Origin: Buchnera aphidicola (Astegopteryx bambusae)
GTDB taxonomy: Bacteria > Pseudomonadota > Gammaproteobacteria > Enterobacterales > Enterobacteriaceae
Assembly (NCBI RefSeq): GCF_039365365.1
Contig: NZ_CP134985.1
Span: 347,373-411,372 of the forward strand
Direction: 5' to 3'
DNA length: 64,000 bases
Positions 32,871 through 41,904 of the stretch are shown in pieces (position 1 is the first letter of the stretch; each line of letters opens with the position of its first letter). The notes below the pieces were generated by a model. That model ran no database searches and was not told where the DNA came from. It saw only the letters and a program-made list of their open reading frames with translations. A program made the translations under genes and the position numbers.

Positions 32871-33836
32871 ATGAAAATAAAGTTAGGTGTAGTTATGGAT
32901 CCTATAGAAAAAATTAATATAAAAAAAGATTCTACATTTTCTATTTTATTAGAGGCTCAAAATAGAAATTATATTATATACTATATGGAAATAAAAGATT
33001 TATACATACATTGCAATAAAGCATACTCTGAATCCAAAATAATTATATTAAAAAAAAACATAAAACAATGGTATAAAATAATTAAAAAAAAAACTATATT
33101 ATTATCTAAATTAGACATAATATTAATGAGAAAAGATCCTCCAGTTAACATGGAATTTATTTATTCTACATACATATTAGAAAAAGCAGAAAAAAATGGT
33201 GTTATTGTAGTTAATAAACCTAAAAGTTTACGAGACTTTAATGAAAAATTTTTTGCTACAAAATTTAAAAAATTTATACCAGTAACATTAATAACAAGCA
33301 AAAAAAATAAAATAAAAGAATTTATAAAAATAAACAAAGATATTATAATAAAACCATTAGATGGAATGGGAGGAAGTTCTATATTTAGAATAAAAAAAAA
33401 AGATAAAAATTTTTCTGTAATAGTAGAAACTGTTACAAAAAGAGAATCAAAATATTGTGTGTCTCAAAAATATTTAAAAGAAATATTAAATGGAGATAAA
33501 AGAATAATAATAATAAATGGTAAACCTATAAAATGGTGTGTTTATAGAATCCCGCAAAAAGGAGAAAACAGAGGAAATTTAGCTGTAGGAGGTAAAGCAA
33601 AAATAAAAAAAATATCACCTCAAGATTTTAAAATTGCAAAAATAGTTGGAAAATTTTTAAAAAAAAAAGGAATAATATTATCTGGAATAGATATAATTGG
33701 AGAAAAATTAATAGAAATAAATATTACTAGTCCTACTTGCATGTGTGAAATAGAAAACTTTTATAATATTTCTATTTCATCAATTTTATTAAATTGTTTA
33801 GAAAAAAAAATATTAAGAAAAAATAAATTTTTTTAA
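32871..33836 (+). CDS. gshB: Glutathione synthetase
   Basis: Joins glycine to gamma-glutamylcysteine with ATP. MKIKLGVVMDPIEKINIKKD start; RKDPPVNMEFIYSTYILE; ATP-grasp KPLDGMGGSSIF; PIKWCVYRIPQKGENRGNLA and EINITSPTC at the metal site. 321 residues (E. coli 316). gshB-yqgE-ruvX is the enteric order. Confidence 0.96.
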   Translation: MKIKLGVVMDPIEKINIKKDSTFSILLEAQNRNYIIYYMEIKDLYIHCNKAYSESKIIILKKNIKQWYKIIKKKTILLSKLDIILMRKDPPVNMEFIYSTYILEKAEKNGVIVVNKPKSLRDFNEKFFATKFKKFIPVTLITSKKNKIKEFIKINKDIIIKPLDGMGGSSIFRIKKKDKNFSVIVETVTKRESKYCVSQKYLKEILNGDKRIIIINGKPIKWCVYRIPQKGENRGNLAVGGKAKIKKISPQDFKIAKIVGKFLKKKGIILSGIDIIGEKLIEINITSPTCMCEIENFYNISISSILLNCLEKKILRKNKFF

Positions 33837-33868
33837 TTTACAAAAAATCTTTGAAATAGGTATAAAAA

Positions 33869-34435
33869 ATGAAAATAGAATTAAAAAACCATTTTTTAAT
33901 AGCTATGCCAGGTATAGAAGATCCATTTTTTAAAAAATCAGTTATTTATATATGCAAACATGATTCTAATGGTACAATGGGTTTAATTATAAATAAACCA
34001 ATAGAAAACTTAAAAGTAAAAGATATATTAATAAAATTAAAAATAAAAAATATAAAAAAAGAAAATGAAGAAATGAATAAACCTGTAATTTTAGGAGGCC
34101 CTCAATCTGGAGACAGAGGATTTATATTACATTCTTCAAAAAAAAGTTTTTCTACTAGTATTAAAGTATCTAAAAATACTTTAATAACTACATCTAGAGA
34201 TATATTAGAATCTATAGAAACATTAGAAGATCCAAATAATATGTTAGTAGCATTAGGATATTGCGCATGGAAAAAAAATCAATTAGAAAATGAATTATTA
34301 GAAAATTCTTGGTTAACAGCTCCAGCGAATAGCTATGTATTGTTTAAAGTACCAATGAAAAATAAATGGAATGAAGCTGCAAAAATATTAGGTATAGATG
34401 TAAAAAAAATTACAATAAATTTTGGTAATGCATAA
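33869..34435 (+). CDS. yqgE: YqgE/AlgH family protein
   Basis: UPF0301 (AlgH-like) protein of unknown biochemical function. HFLIAMPGIEDPFFKKSVIY start, GTMGLIINKP, GGPQSGDRGFILH and GYCAWKKNQLENELLENSW are family blocks. 188 residues (E. coli 187). Two bases before ruvX, so translationally coupled. Its retention in a reduced genome hints at a basic role, possibly linked to RuvX. Confidence 0.9.
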   Translation: MKIELKNHFLIAMPGIEDPFFKKSVIYICKHDSNGTMGLIINKPIENLKVKDILIKLKIKNIKKENEEMNKPVILGGPQSGDRGFILHSSKKSFSTSIKVSKNTLITTSRDILESIETLEDPNNMLVALGYCAWKKNQLENELLENSWLTAPANSYVLFKVPMKNKWNEAAKILGIDVKKITINFGNA

Positions 34436-34437
34436 AA

Positions 34438-34848
34438 ATGAATTATATAATGTCTTTTGATTATGGTACAAAAAATATAGGAGTAGCGATAGGACAAAAA
34501 ATAACCAATACTGGAAACATATTAAAATCAGTGAAAATTAAAAAAAATTTTTTAGATTGGAAAAAAATAGAAAAAATAATAAAATATTGGAATCCAAAAA
34601 CAATTATAGTAGGACTTCCACTAAATATGAATGGAACTGAACAAAAAATTACAAAAAAAACGAAAAATTTTGCTAAAAAAATAAAAAAAAAATTTAATCT
34701 AAAAGTATTTTTACATGATGAAAGATTAAGTACAATAGAAGCAAAAAACATTTTATTCTCTAGTGGAGACAAAAAATTAACAAAAAATAAAATAGATTCT
34801 ACTGCTGCATTAATAATTTTAGAAAGCTGGCTATCAAAAAATATGTAA
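34438..34848 (+). CDS. ruvX: Holliday-junction-resolvase-like 16S rRNA processing nuclease
   Basis: YqgF/RuvX, an RNase H-fold nuclease implicated in 16S rRNA 5'-end processing. FDYGTKNIGVAIG has the first catalytic Asp; VGLPLNMNGTEQ and HDERLST follow; a late Asp is in KIDSTAALIILE. 136 residues (E. coli 138). Coupled to yqgE. Confidence 0.93.
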   Translation: MNYIMSFDYGTKNIGVAIGQKITNTGNILKSVKIKKNFLDWKKIEKIIKYWNPKTIIVGLPLNMNGTEQKITKKTKNFAKKIKKKFNLKVFLHDERLSTIEAKNILFSSGDKKLTKNKIDSTAALIILESWLSKNM

Positions 34849-34861
34849 AAATATAAAAAAT

Positions 34862-35995
34862 ATGAAGAAAAATATAAATTTAAGTTTATATATACATATA
34901 CCATGGTGTTTAAGAAGATGTCCATTTTGTAATTTTAATATAGAAATATTTAAAACAAAAAAAAAAATAGTTGATAAATATATAAAAAACATATGTAATG
35001 ATTTACGACAAGATGTAAAATTAATAAAAAAAAGAAAAATATATAGTATATTTATAGGAGGAGGAACTCCAACATTATTAACATATAAAGAAATATACTT
35101 AATGTTAAGAAAAATAAGTAACATAGTAAAATTTAATAAAAAAATAGAAATTACAATAGAAATGGACCCCAAAACTGCAAAAAATGAAAATATAAAATTT
35201 TATAAAAAGATAGGAATAAATAGAATATCTATAGGAGTCCAAACATTTGAAAATAAAAAACTAAAATTTTTAAGAAGAATGTACGACAATAAAGAAGTTA
35301 TTAAATTAATAAAATATTGTAAAAAAGATAAAAATATAAAAATTAACATAGATATTATGCATAGTTTACCAAATCAAACATTATATAAAGCTTTAGTAGA
35401 TATAAAAATTGCATATAAATTAAATGTAGATCATATTTCTTGGTATAAATTAAATATAGAAAAAAATACTGTTTTTTATAAAAAAAAAATTAAAAATTGT
35501 AATGAAAAAATATCTCTAAAAATATTTAAATATGGAAATATAATATTAAAAAAAATGGGATATAAACAATATGAAATATCTTCTTATTCAAAAAAAATGT
35601 GTAAATCAAAACATAATTTAAATTATTGGAATTTTGGTGATTATATAGGAATAGGATGTGGAGCTCATGGAAAAATTACAATAAAAAATAATACAATAAT
35701 AAGAACTATTAAACAAAATAACATTAAAAAATATAATTCTAAAAATTATTTATATAAAATAAAAATAATAAGAAAAAAAGAAAAAATTTTAGAATTTTTT
35801 ATGAACAAATTTAGATTATTCAAAAAAACTTTAATAACAGATTTTTCAAATACAACTGGAATATGCAAAAATAAAATTTTAAAAAAAATTTATATGGCTG
35901 AAAAAGAAGGATATATTAAAATCAAAAAAAATGCATTAAAAACTACTAAAAAAGGAATTGCATTTTTAGACAATTTATTAGAAATATTTGCATAA
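34862..35995 (+). CDS. hemW: Radical SAM heme chaperone HemW
   Basis: HemN-like radical SAM protein. The CxxxCxxC cluster motif is in IPWCLRRCPFCNFN; FIGGGTPT binds SAM; a conserved core NRISIGVQTFENKKLKFLRR follows. The cluster form with a downstream Phe and the 377-residue length fit HemW (E. coli 378), a heme chaperone, rather than coproporphyrinogen dehydrogenase HemN. 13 bases after ruvX. Converges with trmB, one base between stops. Confidence 0.9.
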   Translation: MKKNINLSLYIHIPWCLRRCPFCNFNIEIFKTKKKIVDKYIKNICNDLRQDVKLIKKRKIYSIFIGGGTPTLLTYKEIYLMLRKISNIVKFNKKIEITIEMDPKTAKNENIKFYKKIGINRISIGVQTFENKKLKFLRRMYDNKEVIKLIKYCKKDKNIKINIDIMHSLPNQTLYKALVDIKIAYKLNVDHISWYKLNIEKNTVFYKKKIKNCNEKISLKIFKYGNIILKKMGYKQYEISSYSKKMCKSKHNLNYWNFGDYIGIGCGAHGKITIKNNTIIRTIKQNNIKKYNSKNYLYKIKIIRKKEKILEFFMNKFRLFKKTLITDFSNTTGICKNKILKKIYMAEKEGYIKIKKNALKTTKKGIAFLDNLLEIFA

Positions 35996-35996
35996 A

Positions 35997-36716
35997 TTAA
36001 ATTTTTTTATATATAATATTATATATAAAATTATTTTTATTTTTTGCTTTACTTTCATATTTTGTGAAAATATTTAAATTACAATCTGAAAATTTATATT
36101 TATTTTCAATAAAAAAAAATTCTTTAAAAAAATTTATAAATTTTATATTTTTAATAATATTTTTACAATAAATTTTACAATCTGTCATAATATGTAATAT
36201 ACCATTTTTTTTTAATTTTAGCATTATCAATGACAAAAACATTAAATTAATCAATCGTCTTTTATTATGTTTTTTTTTTCTCCAAGGATCTGGAAAAAAT
36301 ATTTGTACTTTAAATATTGAATTATCTTCCAACATATATTTAAAAACTTTAAATGCATCAAAATAAATCATTTTAAAATTTGTAATATTATAATAATTAC
36401 ATTTATTAATGCAATTTATTATACCATTTAAATATACTTCAATACCTAAAAAATTTATACCCACATTTTTTTGTACATCATAAATTAATTTTTTACCATC
36501 ACCAAAACCTATATCTACTATAATAGGAAATTTTTTGTAAAAAAAATTTTTTTTTTTTTTATAATTAAAGTTTACACAAAATTTTTTCCAATATTTTGTT
36601 ATAATATATTTTTTAAAACTACTTATTTTTGTTCTTCTAAAAACAAAACTTCTAATTTCTTTTCTAAAAAAAAAATCTTTTTTCCTTAAACAAAAACTTT
36701 TATTCAAATTATTCAT
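35997..36716 (-). CDS. trmB: tRNA (guanine-N7-)-methyltransferase
   Basis: Methylates G46 in the variable loop of tRNAs. RSFVFRRTK near the N-terminus; SAM-binding DIGFGDGKKLI; FFPDPWRKKKHNKRRLI is the tRNA-binding signature; FTKYESKAKNKN near the end. 239 residues, E. coli length. Two slippery T runs (A on the coding strand) occur in the N-terminal part, but the frame is open. Confidence 0.94.
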   Translation of the reverse strand: MNNLNKSFCLRKKDFFFRKEIRSFVFRRTKISSFKKYIITKYWKKFCVNFNYKKKKNFFYKKFPIIVDIGFGDGKKLIYDVQKNVGINFLGIEVYLNGIINCINKCNYYNITNFKMIYFDAFKVFKYMLEDNSIFKVQIFFPDPWRKKKHNKRRLINLMFLSLIMLKLKKNGILHIMTDCKIYCKNIIKNIKFINFFKEFFFIENKYKFSDCNLNIFTKYESKAKNKNNFIYNIIYKKI

Positions 36717-36843
36717 AAAAAATATACTTCTTATATTTTAATGTATAAATTATATTAACAAAAAAAATAAAAAAAAATTAATATTAATTATAACATAAAT
36801 ATATTATTATTAATAAATAATACAATTTATTTTACAAAAATAT

Positions 36844-37080
36844 ATGAACAAAAAAATAAAATGTAAATTTTTTAAAAAAAAATTAGAAAAACAAAAAACA
36901 CAAAAATATCCAGGAAAAATAGGAAAAAAAATATATAATAAAATATCAAAAAAAGCATGGAAAATATGGGAAAAAGAACAAACTAAATTTATAAATGAAA
37001 AAAAATTAAATATGATAAAAAAACATGATATAAAAAAATTAGAAAAATATATGATAAATTTTTTATTTAAAAAAAATTAA
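36844..37080 (+). CDS. yggX: YggX family Fe(II)-trafficking protein, short form
   Basis: Small protein linked to Fe-S cluster protection in enterics. Cys7 in the KCKFF position matches the conserved Cys of YggX; YPGKIGKKIYNKISKKAW, INEKKLNMI and MINFLFKK are conserved. It ends at 78 residues against 91 in E. coli, so the C-terminal tail is lost. In E. coli it follows mutY, which is absent here. The stop codon overlaps the convergent sbcB stop by 3 bases. Confidence 0.92.
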   Translation: MNKKIKCKFFKKKLEKQKTQKYPGKIGKKIYNKISKKAWKIWEKEQTKFINEKKLNMIKKHDIKKLEKYMINFLFKKN

Positions 37081-38513
37081 TAATTTTTTATTATATTAAT
37101 TACATACTTCATATATAAAAAAACTTGTTTAATTAAAAATATTTTTTTTTTATCTTTGTAATATTTTTTTAAATTGTTTTTTAAATTATATATATATTGT
37201 AATAAAAAATTTTTATTAAAAACTTTAAAACAATGTTTTTTCCAAATTATTTTTTCTTTATAAGTTAATAAATTTTTAAAATGTCTCGCTTTAAATCTAA
37301 AAAATAATTTATTCATTCTATCATCATCAAATAAAATATTTTTTTTTAAAAAATTTTTTTTTTTATTAAAATCATGTACTTTATACATTAGTTGTTTATC
37401 ATAACTATTTAAAAAACCTGAATATATCATTAAATCAACATCTTGTTTTTTTTTATAAAATAAATTTTCTTTAAAAAAAAATTTCTTTAACAACAAAAAT
37501 ATTTTCCAAACTGATCGTATTTTAGATATTCTAGCAAATTTCTTTTCTAAAGAAAAATTAATTCTATTCATATCTATTTTTCTAGCAATAGATAATGGAG
37601 CTAATACTGGAGATTTGTTTAGATAAATAAATAAAATTCCAAAAGAAAATAAATCCTTAATATTAAAAATATTTTTACAATTTCTACTATTAAAATAATT
37701 AATAAAATCGCTTACACTATTCGTAAGATTAAACATGATGGCTATATTAGAATTTTTAGGATGTATAAATAAGAATAAAACTAAAGATAAATTAAAATTT
37801 TTAGTATGAAATAGGCTAGAAGAAAAAAAAATAGGTTTCCAAAAATTTTTATATATAATTTGCAAAATATTTTTTTTAAATCTATTTTTAAATAAATAAA
37901 GAAACAATCCTTTATTTTTTTTTTTTAAAAACTTAGCTACTGAAACAGTAGCATACACATCATATTTAGCATTATGTATTTCTTTATGTGAAATATTATT
38001 ATTTTTAGTAAAATCACTTAATTTAAAACTCACTAAACCATTTTTTTTATTTTTAGGCCACACTATATTTTCCGGTCTAAAAGAATAATATGCTCTTAAT
38101 ATTATTAAGATATCTATTCTAGAATTATTATTTTTCCAGGACCAACTATATGGATCAAAAAAATTTCTATAAAAAATATTTCTAGTAAACTCATCGTCAA
38201 AATAAAAATTATTATATCCAACAATACATGTATTATTTTGAATAAAAATTTTATATATTTTTTTTGCAAAAAAATATTCGTTAAAATATTTTTTTTTTAG
38301 TAAACATAGTGGAGAAATTTGTGTTATAAAAATAGATTCTATATTTGGTAAATAGTCTATAGGTGGTAAACAAAAAAAAGAAACATTAGAACTTAAAATA
38401 TTAAAGTCAAAATCTGTTTTTATACAAGAAAATTGAAAAGGTTTATCTAAACATGGATTAATTCCAAAAGTTTCATAATCATAAAAAACAAATTTAAAAT
38501 TTTTTTGCAACAT
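37077..38513 (-). CDS. sbcB: Exodeoxyribonuclease I
   Basis: 3'-5' ssDNA exonuclease of the DEDDh family, used in repair and recombination. The first acidic motif is YDYETFGIN (Asp, Glu); VGYNNFYFDDEF and HNAKYDVYATVSVAKFL give the remaining Asp/His residues. 478 residues (E. coli 475). The C-terminal half is lysine-rich and drifted. Its coding end shares bases with the yggX stop. Confidence 0.94.
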   Translation of the reverse strand: MLQKNFKFVFYDYETFGINPCLDKPFQFSCIKTDFDFNILSSNVSFFCLPPIDYLPNIESIFITQISPLCLLKKKYFNEYFFAKKIYKIFIQNNTCIVGYNNFYFDDEFTRNIFYRNFFDPYSWSWKNNNSRIDILIILRAYYSFRPENIVWPKNKKNGLVSFKLSDFTKNNNISHKEIHNAKYDVYATVSVAKFLKKKNKGLFLYLFKNRFKKNILQIIYKNFWKPIFFSSSLFHTKNFNLSLVLFLFIHPKNSNIAIMFNLTNSVSDFINYFNSRNCKNIFNIKDLFSFGILFIYLNKSPVLAPLSIARKIDMNRINFSLEKKFARISKIRSVWKIFLLLKKFFFKENLFYKKKQDVDLMIYSGFLNSYDKQLMYKVHDFNKKKNFLKKNILFDDDRMNKLFFRFKARHFKNLLTYKEKIIWKKHCFKVFNKNFLLQYIYNLKNNLKKYYKDKKKIFLIKQVFLYMKYVINIIKNY

Positions 38514-38555
38514 TTTTTAATATTTTAAACAAAATTTTCAAAAAATAATAAATTA

Positions 38556-38628
38556 CTCCTCCGACTGGGATCGAACCAGTGACATACGGATTAACAGTCC
38601 GCCGTTCTACCAACTGAACTACAGAGGA
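38556..38628 (-). tRNA. asnT: tRNA-Asn (anticodon GTT)
   Basis: Cloverleaf on the minus strand: acceptor TCCTCTG/CGGAGGA with one G-T pair, anticodon loop CTGTTAA and T-loop GTTCGATC. Very close to E. coli tRNA-Asn. Discriminator G. No encoded CCA. Confidence 0.97.
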
Positions 38629-38640
38629 AATATAATTTAT

Positions 38641-38669
38641 ATTCTATTATAAAATATTTATATTGTCAA
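38641..38669 (-). promoter_or_regulatory. Sigma-70 promoter of tRNA-Asn
   Basis: Minus strand: perfect -35 TTGACA (38664-38669), exactly 17-bp spacer, -10 TAGAAT (38641-38646), and the tRNA begins 12 bases after the -10. A consensus -35 in this AT-rich DNA is unlikely to be chance. Confidence 0.75.
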
Positions 38670-38739
38670 AAAATAAAAAAAAAAATATATATAGAAAAAA
38701 AATATTATATATAATATAATCTAAAAATAATATTTAAAT

Positions 38740-38812
38740 GGCCCTTTAGCTCAGAGGTTAGAGCACACGACTCATAATCGTTAGGTCGCTGGTTCAAATC
38801 CAGCAAGGGCCA
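38740..38812 (+). tRNA. ileX: tRNA-Ile2 (CAT anticodon, lysidine type)
   Basis: Anticodon CAT suggests methionine, but the body matches E. coli tRNA-Ile2 almost base for base: acceptor GGCCCTT/AAGGGCC, GCTCAGAGGTTAGAGCA D-arm, GACTCATAATC anticodon arm and GGTCGCTGGTTCAAATCC T-arm. Elongator Met tRNA in enterics has a different acceptor and anticodon stem. C34 must be turned to lysidine by TilS to read AUA, a very common codon in this AT-rich genome. No encoded CCA. Confidence 0.9.
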
Positions 38813-38850
38813 AAATCTTTAAAACCTTAAAAAAATAAAATTATAATATA

Positions 38851-39582
38851 ATGGATAATAAAAATAGATCATTTAATAGATCATTATTTGAAATGAGGCC
38901 AGTAGTTTTTAAAAAAAATTATACATCTCATGCAGATGGATCAATTTTAATAAAAGTTGGAAATACATCAGTTTTATGTAATGCTTCAATACAAGAAAAA
39001 GTTCCATTTTTTATAAAAGGACAAAAAATAGGTTGGATAACAGCAGAATATGGCATGATTCCTACTTCAACTCACAAAAGAAATATTAGAGAATCTATAC
39101 AAGGAAAACAAAAAGGAAGAACAATTGAAATACAAAGATTTATATCTAGATCTTTAAGATCAGCAATAAATTTAAAAAAATTAGGAGAAAGAACAATTTT
39201 ACTAGATTGTGATGTTTTAGAAGCTGACGGCGGCACAAGATCGGCATCTATAACAGGATCTTATATAGCTATGGTGCAAGCATGCAAAAAATTAATTAAA
39301 AAAAAAATATTAAAAAAAAATCCTATAAAAACAATATTAGCATCTATATCAGTAGGAATAGTAAATAATAAATATATGTGTGATTTAGATTATAACGAAG
39401 ATTCTAAAGCAAATTCAGATATAAATATAGTAATGGATTCAGAAGAAAAAATAGTAGAAATACAAGGAACAGCAGAAACAAAAACTTTTAAAGAAAATGA
39501 TTTATATAATCTTATAACAATAGCAAAAAAAAATATAAAAAAATTAATAAAAAAACAAAAAGATATAATAAAAGAAATATAA
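38851..39582 (+). CDS. rph: Ribonuclease PH
   Basis: Phosphorolytic 3' exonuclease for tRNA 3'-end trimming. WITAEYGMIPTSTHKRNIRE, KGRTIEIQRFISRSLRSAI, LDCDVLEADGGTRSASITG and EIQGTAETKTF. 243 residues, so the full-length active form (E. coli K-12 strains often carry a frameshift). It follows tRNA-Ile2. All tRNAs here need CCA addition after trimming, so a trimming enzyme is expected. Confidence 0.96.
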   Translation: MDNKNRSFNRSLFEMRPVVFKKNYTSHADGSILIKVGNTSVLCNASIQEKVPFFIKGQKIGWITAEYGMIPTSTHKRNIRESIQGKQKGRTIEIQRFISRSLRSAINLKKLGERTILLDCDVLEADGGTRSASITGSYIAMVQACKKLIKKKILKKNPIKTILASISVGIVNNKYMCDLDYNEDSKANSDINIVMDSEEKIVEIQGTAETKTFKENDLYNLITIAKKNIKKLIKKQKDIIKEI

Positions 39583-39615
39583 AAAATTATACAATTTTTA
39601 AAAAATTTTTTAGAT

Positions 39616-39681
39616 ATTCTTATATCTATTAAAAAATTTTTATAATTGTAAATATTTTTATATAAAAATAGATATAAGAAT
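39616..39681. terminator. Bidirectional hairpin between rph and rplI
   Basis: Perfect 15-bp inverted repeat (39616-39630 with 39667-39681; arms ATTCTTATATCTATT and complement) with a 36-base loop that contains further A/T pairing. T-run follows on the plus side (39681-39688). It lies between convergent rph and rplI. Confidence 0.55.
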
Positions 39682-39704
39682 TTTTTTATTTAAAAAACAT
39701 TTTT

Positions 39705-40154
39705 TTATTTCGACAAAATTTCTATATCCATACTAGCATTTATATTTTTGTACAATTTAAAAAAAATATTATAAATTCCTAATTTTTTTATAAACTTATT
39801 TCTTATATAAATATTTTTTTTATCAATTTTTATTCCAATTTTATTTAAATTATTAGAAATAATTTTAGCATTTACAGATCCAAATAATTTTCCCTTCTTG
39901 CTAGATTTAACAAAAATTTTTAATTTTTTTAAATTTTTTATTTTATGTTGTAAATTTTTAAAAAATAAAATTTTATTTGCTATTTTTTTCTTTTTTAAAA
40001 CTTTTATTTTATCAAATTTTTCGATGTTTTCTTTACTAGCTAATATTGCCTTGCCAGTAGGAAATAAAAAATTTCTAGCATATCCAGGTTTTACACTAAC
40101 TACATTACCTTTTTCACCTAATTTTGTAACTTTTTTGTACAATATTATTTTCAT
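39705..40154 (-). CDS. rplI: 50S ribosomal protein L9
   Basis: MKIILYKKVTKLGEKGNVVS and KPGYARNFLFPTGKA form the L9 N-terminal domain; a long lysine helix leads to the C-terminal domain (KLFGSVNAKIIS). 149 residues as in E. coli. Order rpsF-rpsR-rplI without priB. Confidence 0.95.
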   Translation of the reverse strand: MKIILYKKVTKLGEKGNVVSVKPGYARNFLFPTGKAILASKENIEKFDKIKVLKKKKIANKILFFKNLQHKIKNLKKLKIFVKSSKKGKLFGSVNAKIISNNLNKIGIKIDKKNIYIRNKFIKKLGIYNIFFKLYKNINASMDIEILSK

Positions 40155-40201
40155 AACTTTTTCTCTAAAATAAAAATATAATTTGTAATTATAAATTATA
40201 A

Positions 40202-40426
40202 TTATTTATGCTTATCAGTATAAGGTAATAATGCTAAATACCTAGCTTTTTTTATAGCTTTAGACAACTTTCTTTGATATTTTGATTTTGTTCCTGTAAT
40301 TCTACTTGGAACTATTTTACCATTTTCAGTTATATAATTTTTTAATAAATTAATATCCTTATAATCTATTTCTGTTATACCTTCTGAAGTAAATCTACAA
40401 AATTTTCTTCTTCTAAAATAACGCAT
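40202..40426 (-). CDS. rpsR: 30S ribosomal protein S18
   Basis: Starts [16 protein letters not shown] at 40426, preceded by AAGGAG nine bases upstream. The frame is open further upstream to 40498, but that hydrophobic extension is not S18. 74 residues (E. coli 75). Core [20 protein letters not shown] and ALLPYTDKH are intact. Between rpsF and rplI; priB, which lies here in E. coli, is missing. Confidence 0.96.
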   Translation of the reverse strand: MRYFRRRKFCRFTSEGITEIDYKDINLLKNYITENGKIVPSRITGTKSKYQRKLSKAIKKARYLALLPYTDKHK

Positions 40427-40494
40427 AATACAATTCTCCTTAAAATAAAATATAATAATATAAAAAAAAATATATATAATATAAAAATATAAAA

Positions 40495-40845
40495 TCATTT
40501 ATTTTTTTTTATTTTTTTTTCAAAATCTTTTACTAACATCATAGGAGACTTCTCTGATATTGATTTATTTACTGAAATTATTAAATTTCTTAATATATTT
40601 TCGTCAAATCTTATTTTATTTGATAGCATATTAATAGTTTTTTTATATACCTTTACGTTAAGTAATACATAATGACCTTTATGAAATTTTTTTATAGGAT
40701 AAGACAAATGTCTTCTACCCCAATTTTCTAATCTATATATTTTACCATTATATTTTTTTATTATAGAGACATATTTTTCTACTAGTTTTGCAACTAAATT
40801 ACTATTTCCTGGATGAAATATCAAAATTACTTCATAATTATTCAT
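40495..40845 (-). CDS. rpsF: 30S ribosomal protein S6
   Basis: Platform protein paired with S18. [15 protein letters not shown] start, [20 protein letters not shown] and YVLLNVK. 116 residues; shorter than E. coli S6, which varies in its acidic C-terminal tail by post-translational glutamate addition. First gene of the rpsF-rpsR-rplI group. Confidence 0.95.
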   Translation of the reverse strand: MNNYEVILIFHPGNSNLVAKLVEKYVSIIKKYNGKIYRLENWGRRHLSYPIKKFHKGHYVLLNVKVYKKTINMLSNKIRFDENILRNLIISVNKSISEKSPMMLVKDFEKKIKKNK

Positions 40846-40879
40846 ATAAAATACACACCATATTGTATAAATTTTAAAA

Positions 40880-41826
40880 TTATTTTAATTTAATATGTTC
40901 TTTTAATACTTTCAAAATTTGTCTTTCAGCACATTGCATATCTTCAGAAGATAAAAAAAATAAATTTTTCCAAGATCTTAACCAAGTCATTTGTTTTTTA
41001 ACTAATTTCTTTGTAGAAAAAAAAATTTTGTTAAACATCTGAGTATATGTAATTTTTTTATTTATAAAATCCCACATTTCAGAATATCCTATGCAATTCA
41101 TAGATTGAAATTTTATGTTTAAAATATTATTTGTAAAAAGTTTATATACTTCATCTTCAAATCCTGAATCTATCATATTCTGTAATCTAAATTTTATATT
41201 TTCATGTAAAATATCTTTATTACTTGGAAACAACGCAAATTGAAAAACCTTATATGGAAATTTTTTTCTTTTTAAAAAACTACTTTTTTTTTTCCAGTTG
41301 TATAATATACTTCTAAGGATCTAGATAATCTATATACATCATTTTTATTTATATTAAAAGCACTTTTAGGATCTATTTTTAATAACTTTTGATATAATAA
41401 AATATTATTATTTTTATTCTTATCATTTAAATAAAATAAAATTCTATTTATAAGTTCATTATTTTTTTTTGGTAAATTTATTAATCCGCTTAATAATATT
41501 TTATAATATAACATAGTACCTCCAACTAAAAATGGCACTTTTTTTTCTAAAAAAGATAATTTAATTTCTCTTAAAGCATCGTGATAAAAGTTTGCTACAG
41601 AATAATTTTCATTAGGACATCTTATATTAATTAATTTATGAGGATACTTAATCAATTCATTTTCATTAGGCTTAGCTGTACCTATATTCATATATTTGTA
41701 AACTAATGAAGAATCCACACTAATTATTCTAGCATTTATTTTATCATGAATTCTCATAGCTAATGAAGTTTTACCACAACATGTTGGACCCATTAAAAAA
41801 ACCACTATAGGAACATTCTTTTTCAT
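40880..41826 (-). pseudogene. miaA: tRNA dimethylallyltransferase MiaA, frameshifted at a poly(A) tract
   Basis: MiaA adds dimethylallyl to A37 of UNN-reading tRNAs. The first part (41826 down) has P-loop MGPTCCGKTSLA, VDSSLVYKYMNIGTAKP and GGTMLYYK, then breaks after EVYYTTGKKK at ten A on the coding strand (41284-41293). One extra A gives KKKSSFLKRKKFPYKVFQFA and continues into LFPSNKDILHENIKFRLQNM, then CIGYSEMWDF and QMTWLRSWKN. The rebuilt protein is 315 residues (E. coli 316), and no other stop intervenes. Both halves look conserved, so this is either a very recent loss, a gene rescued by slippage, or a homopolymer sequencing error. Confidence 0.9.
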
Positions 41827-41904
41827 AAAAATACTTTTTATTAATAAAAAATTAAAACAAAAATTTTATATTATAATATAATATCATAAAATTAAAAAAA
41901 ACCT

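Noticed and set aside
34461-35172. Two long hydrophobic frames antisense to ruvX and hemW that look like membrane proteins.
   Set aside because: Lysine-rich genes give Phe/Ile/Leu-rich antisense frames. The plus strand codes clear RuvX and HemW with motifs.
34862-35995. Oxygen-independent coproporphyrinogen dehydrogenase HemN.
   Set aside because: Length (377) and N-terminal layout fit HemW; HemN is about 80 residues longer with an extra N-terminal region.
38740-38812. Elongator tRNA-Met.
   Set aside because: Acceptor, D-arm, anticodon stem and T-arm match tRNA-Ile2; only the anticodon is shared with Met.
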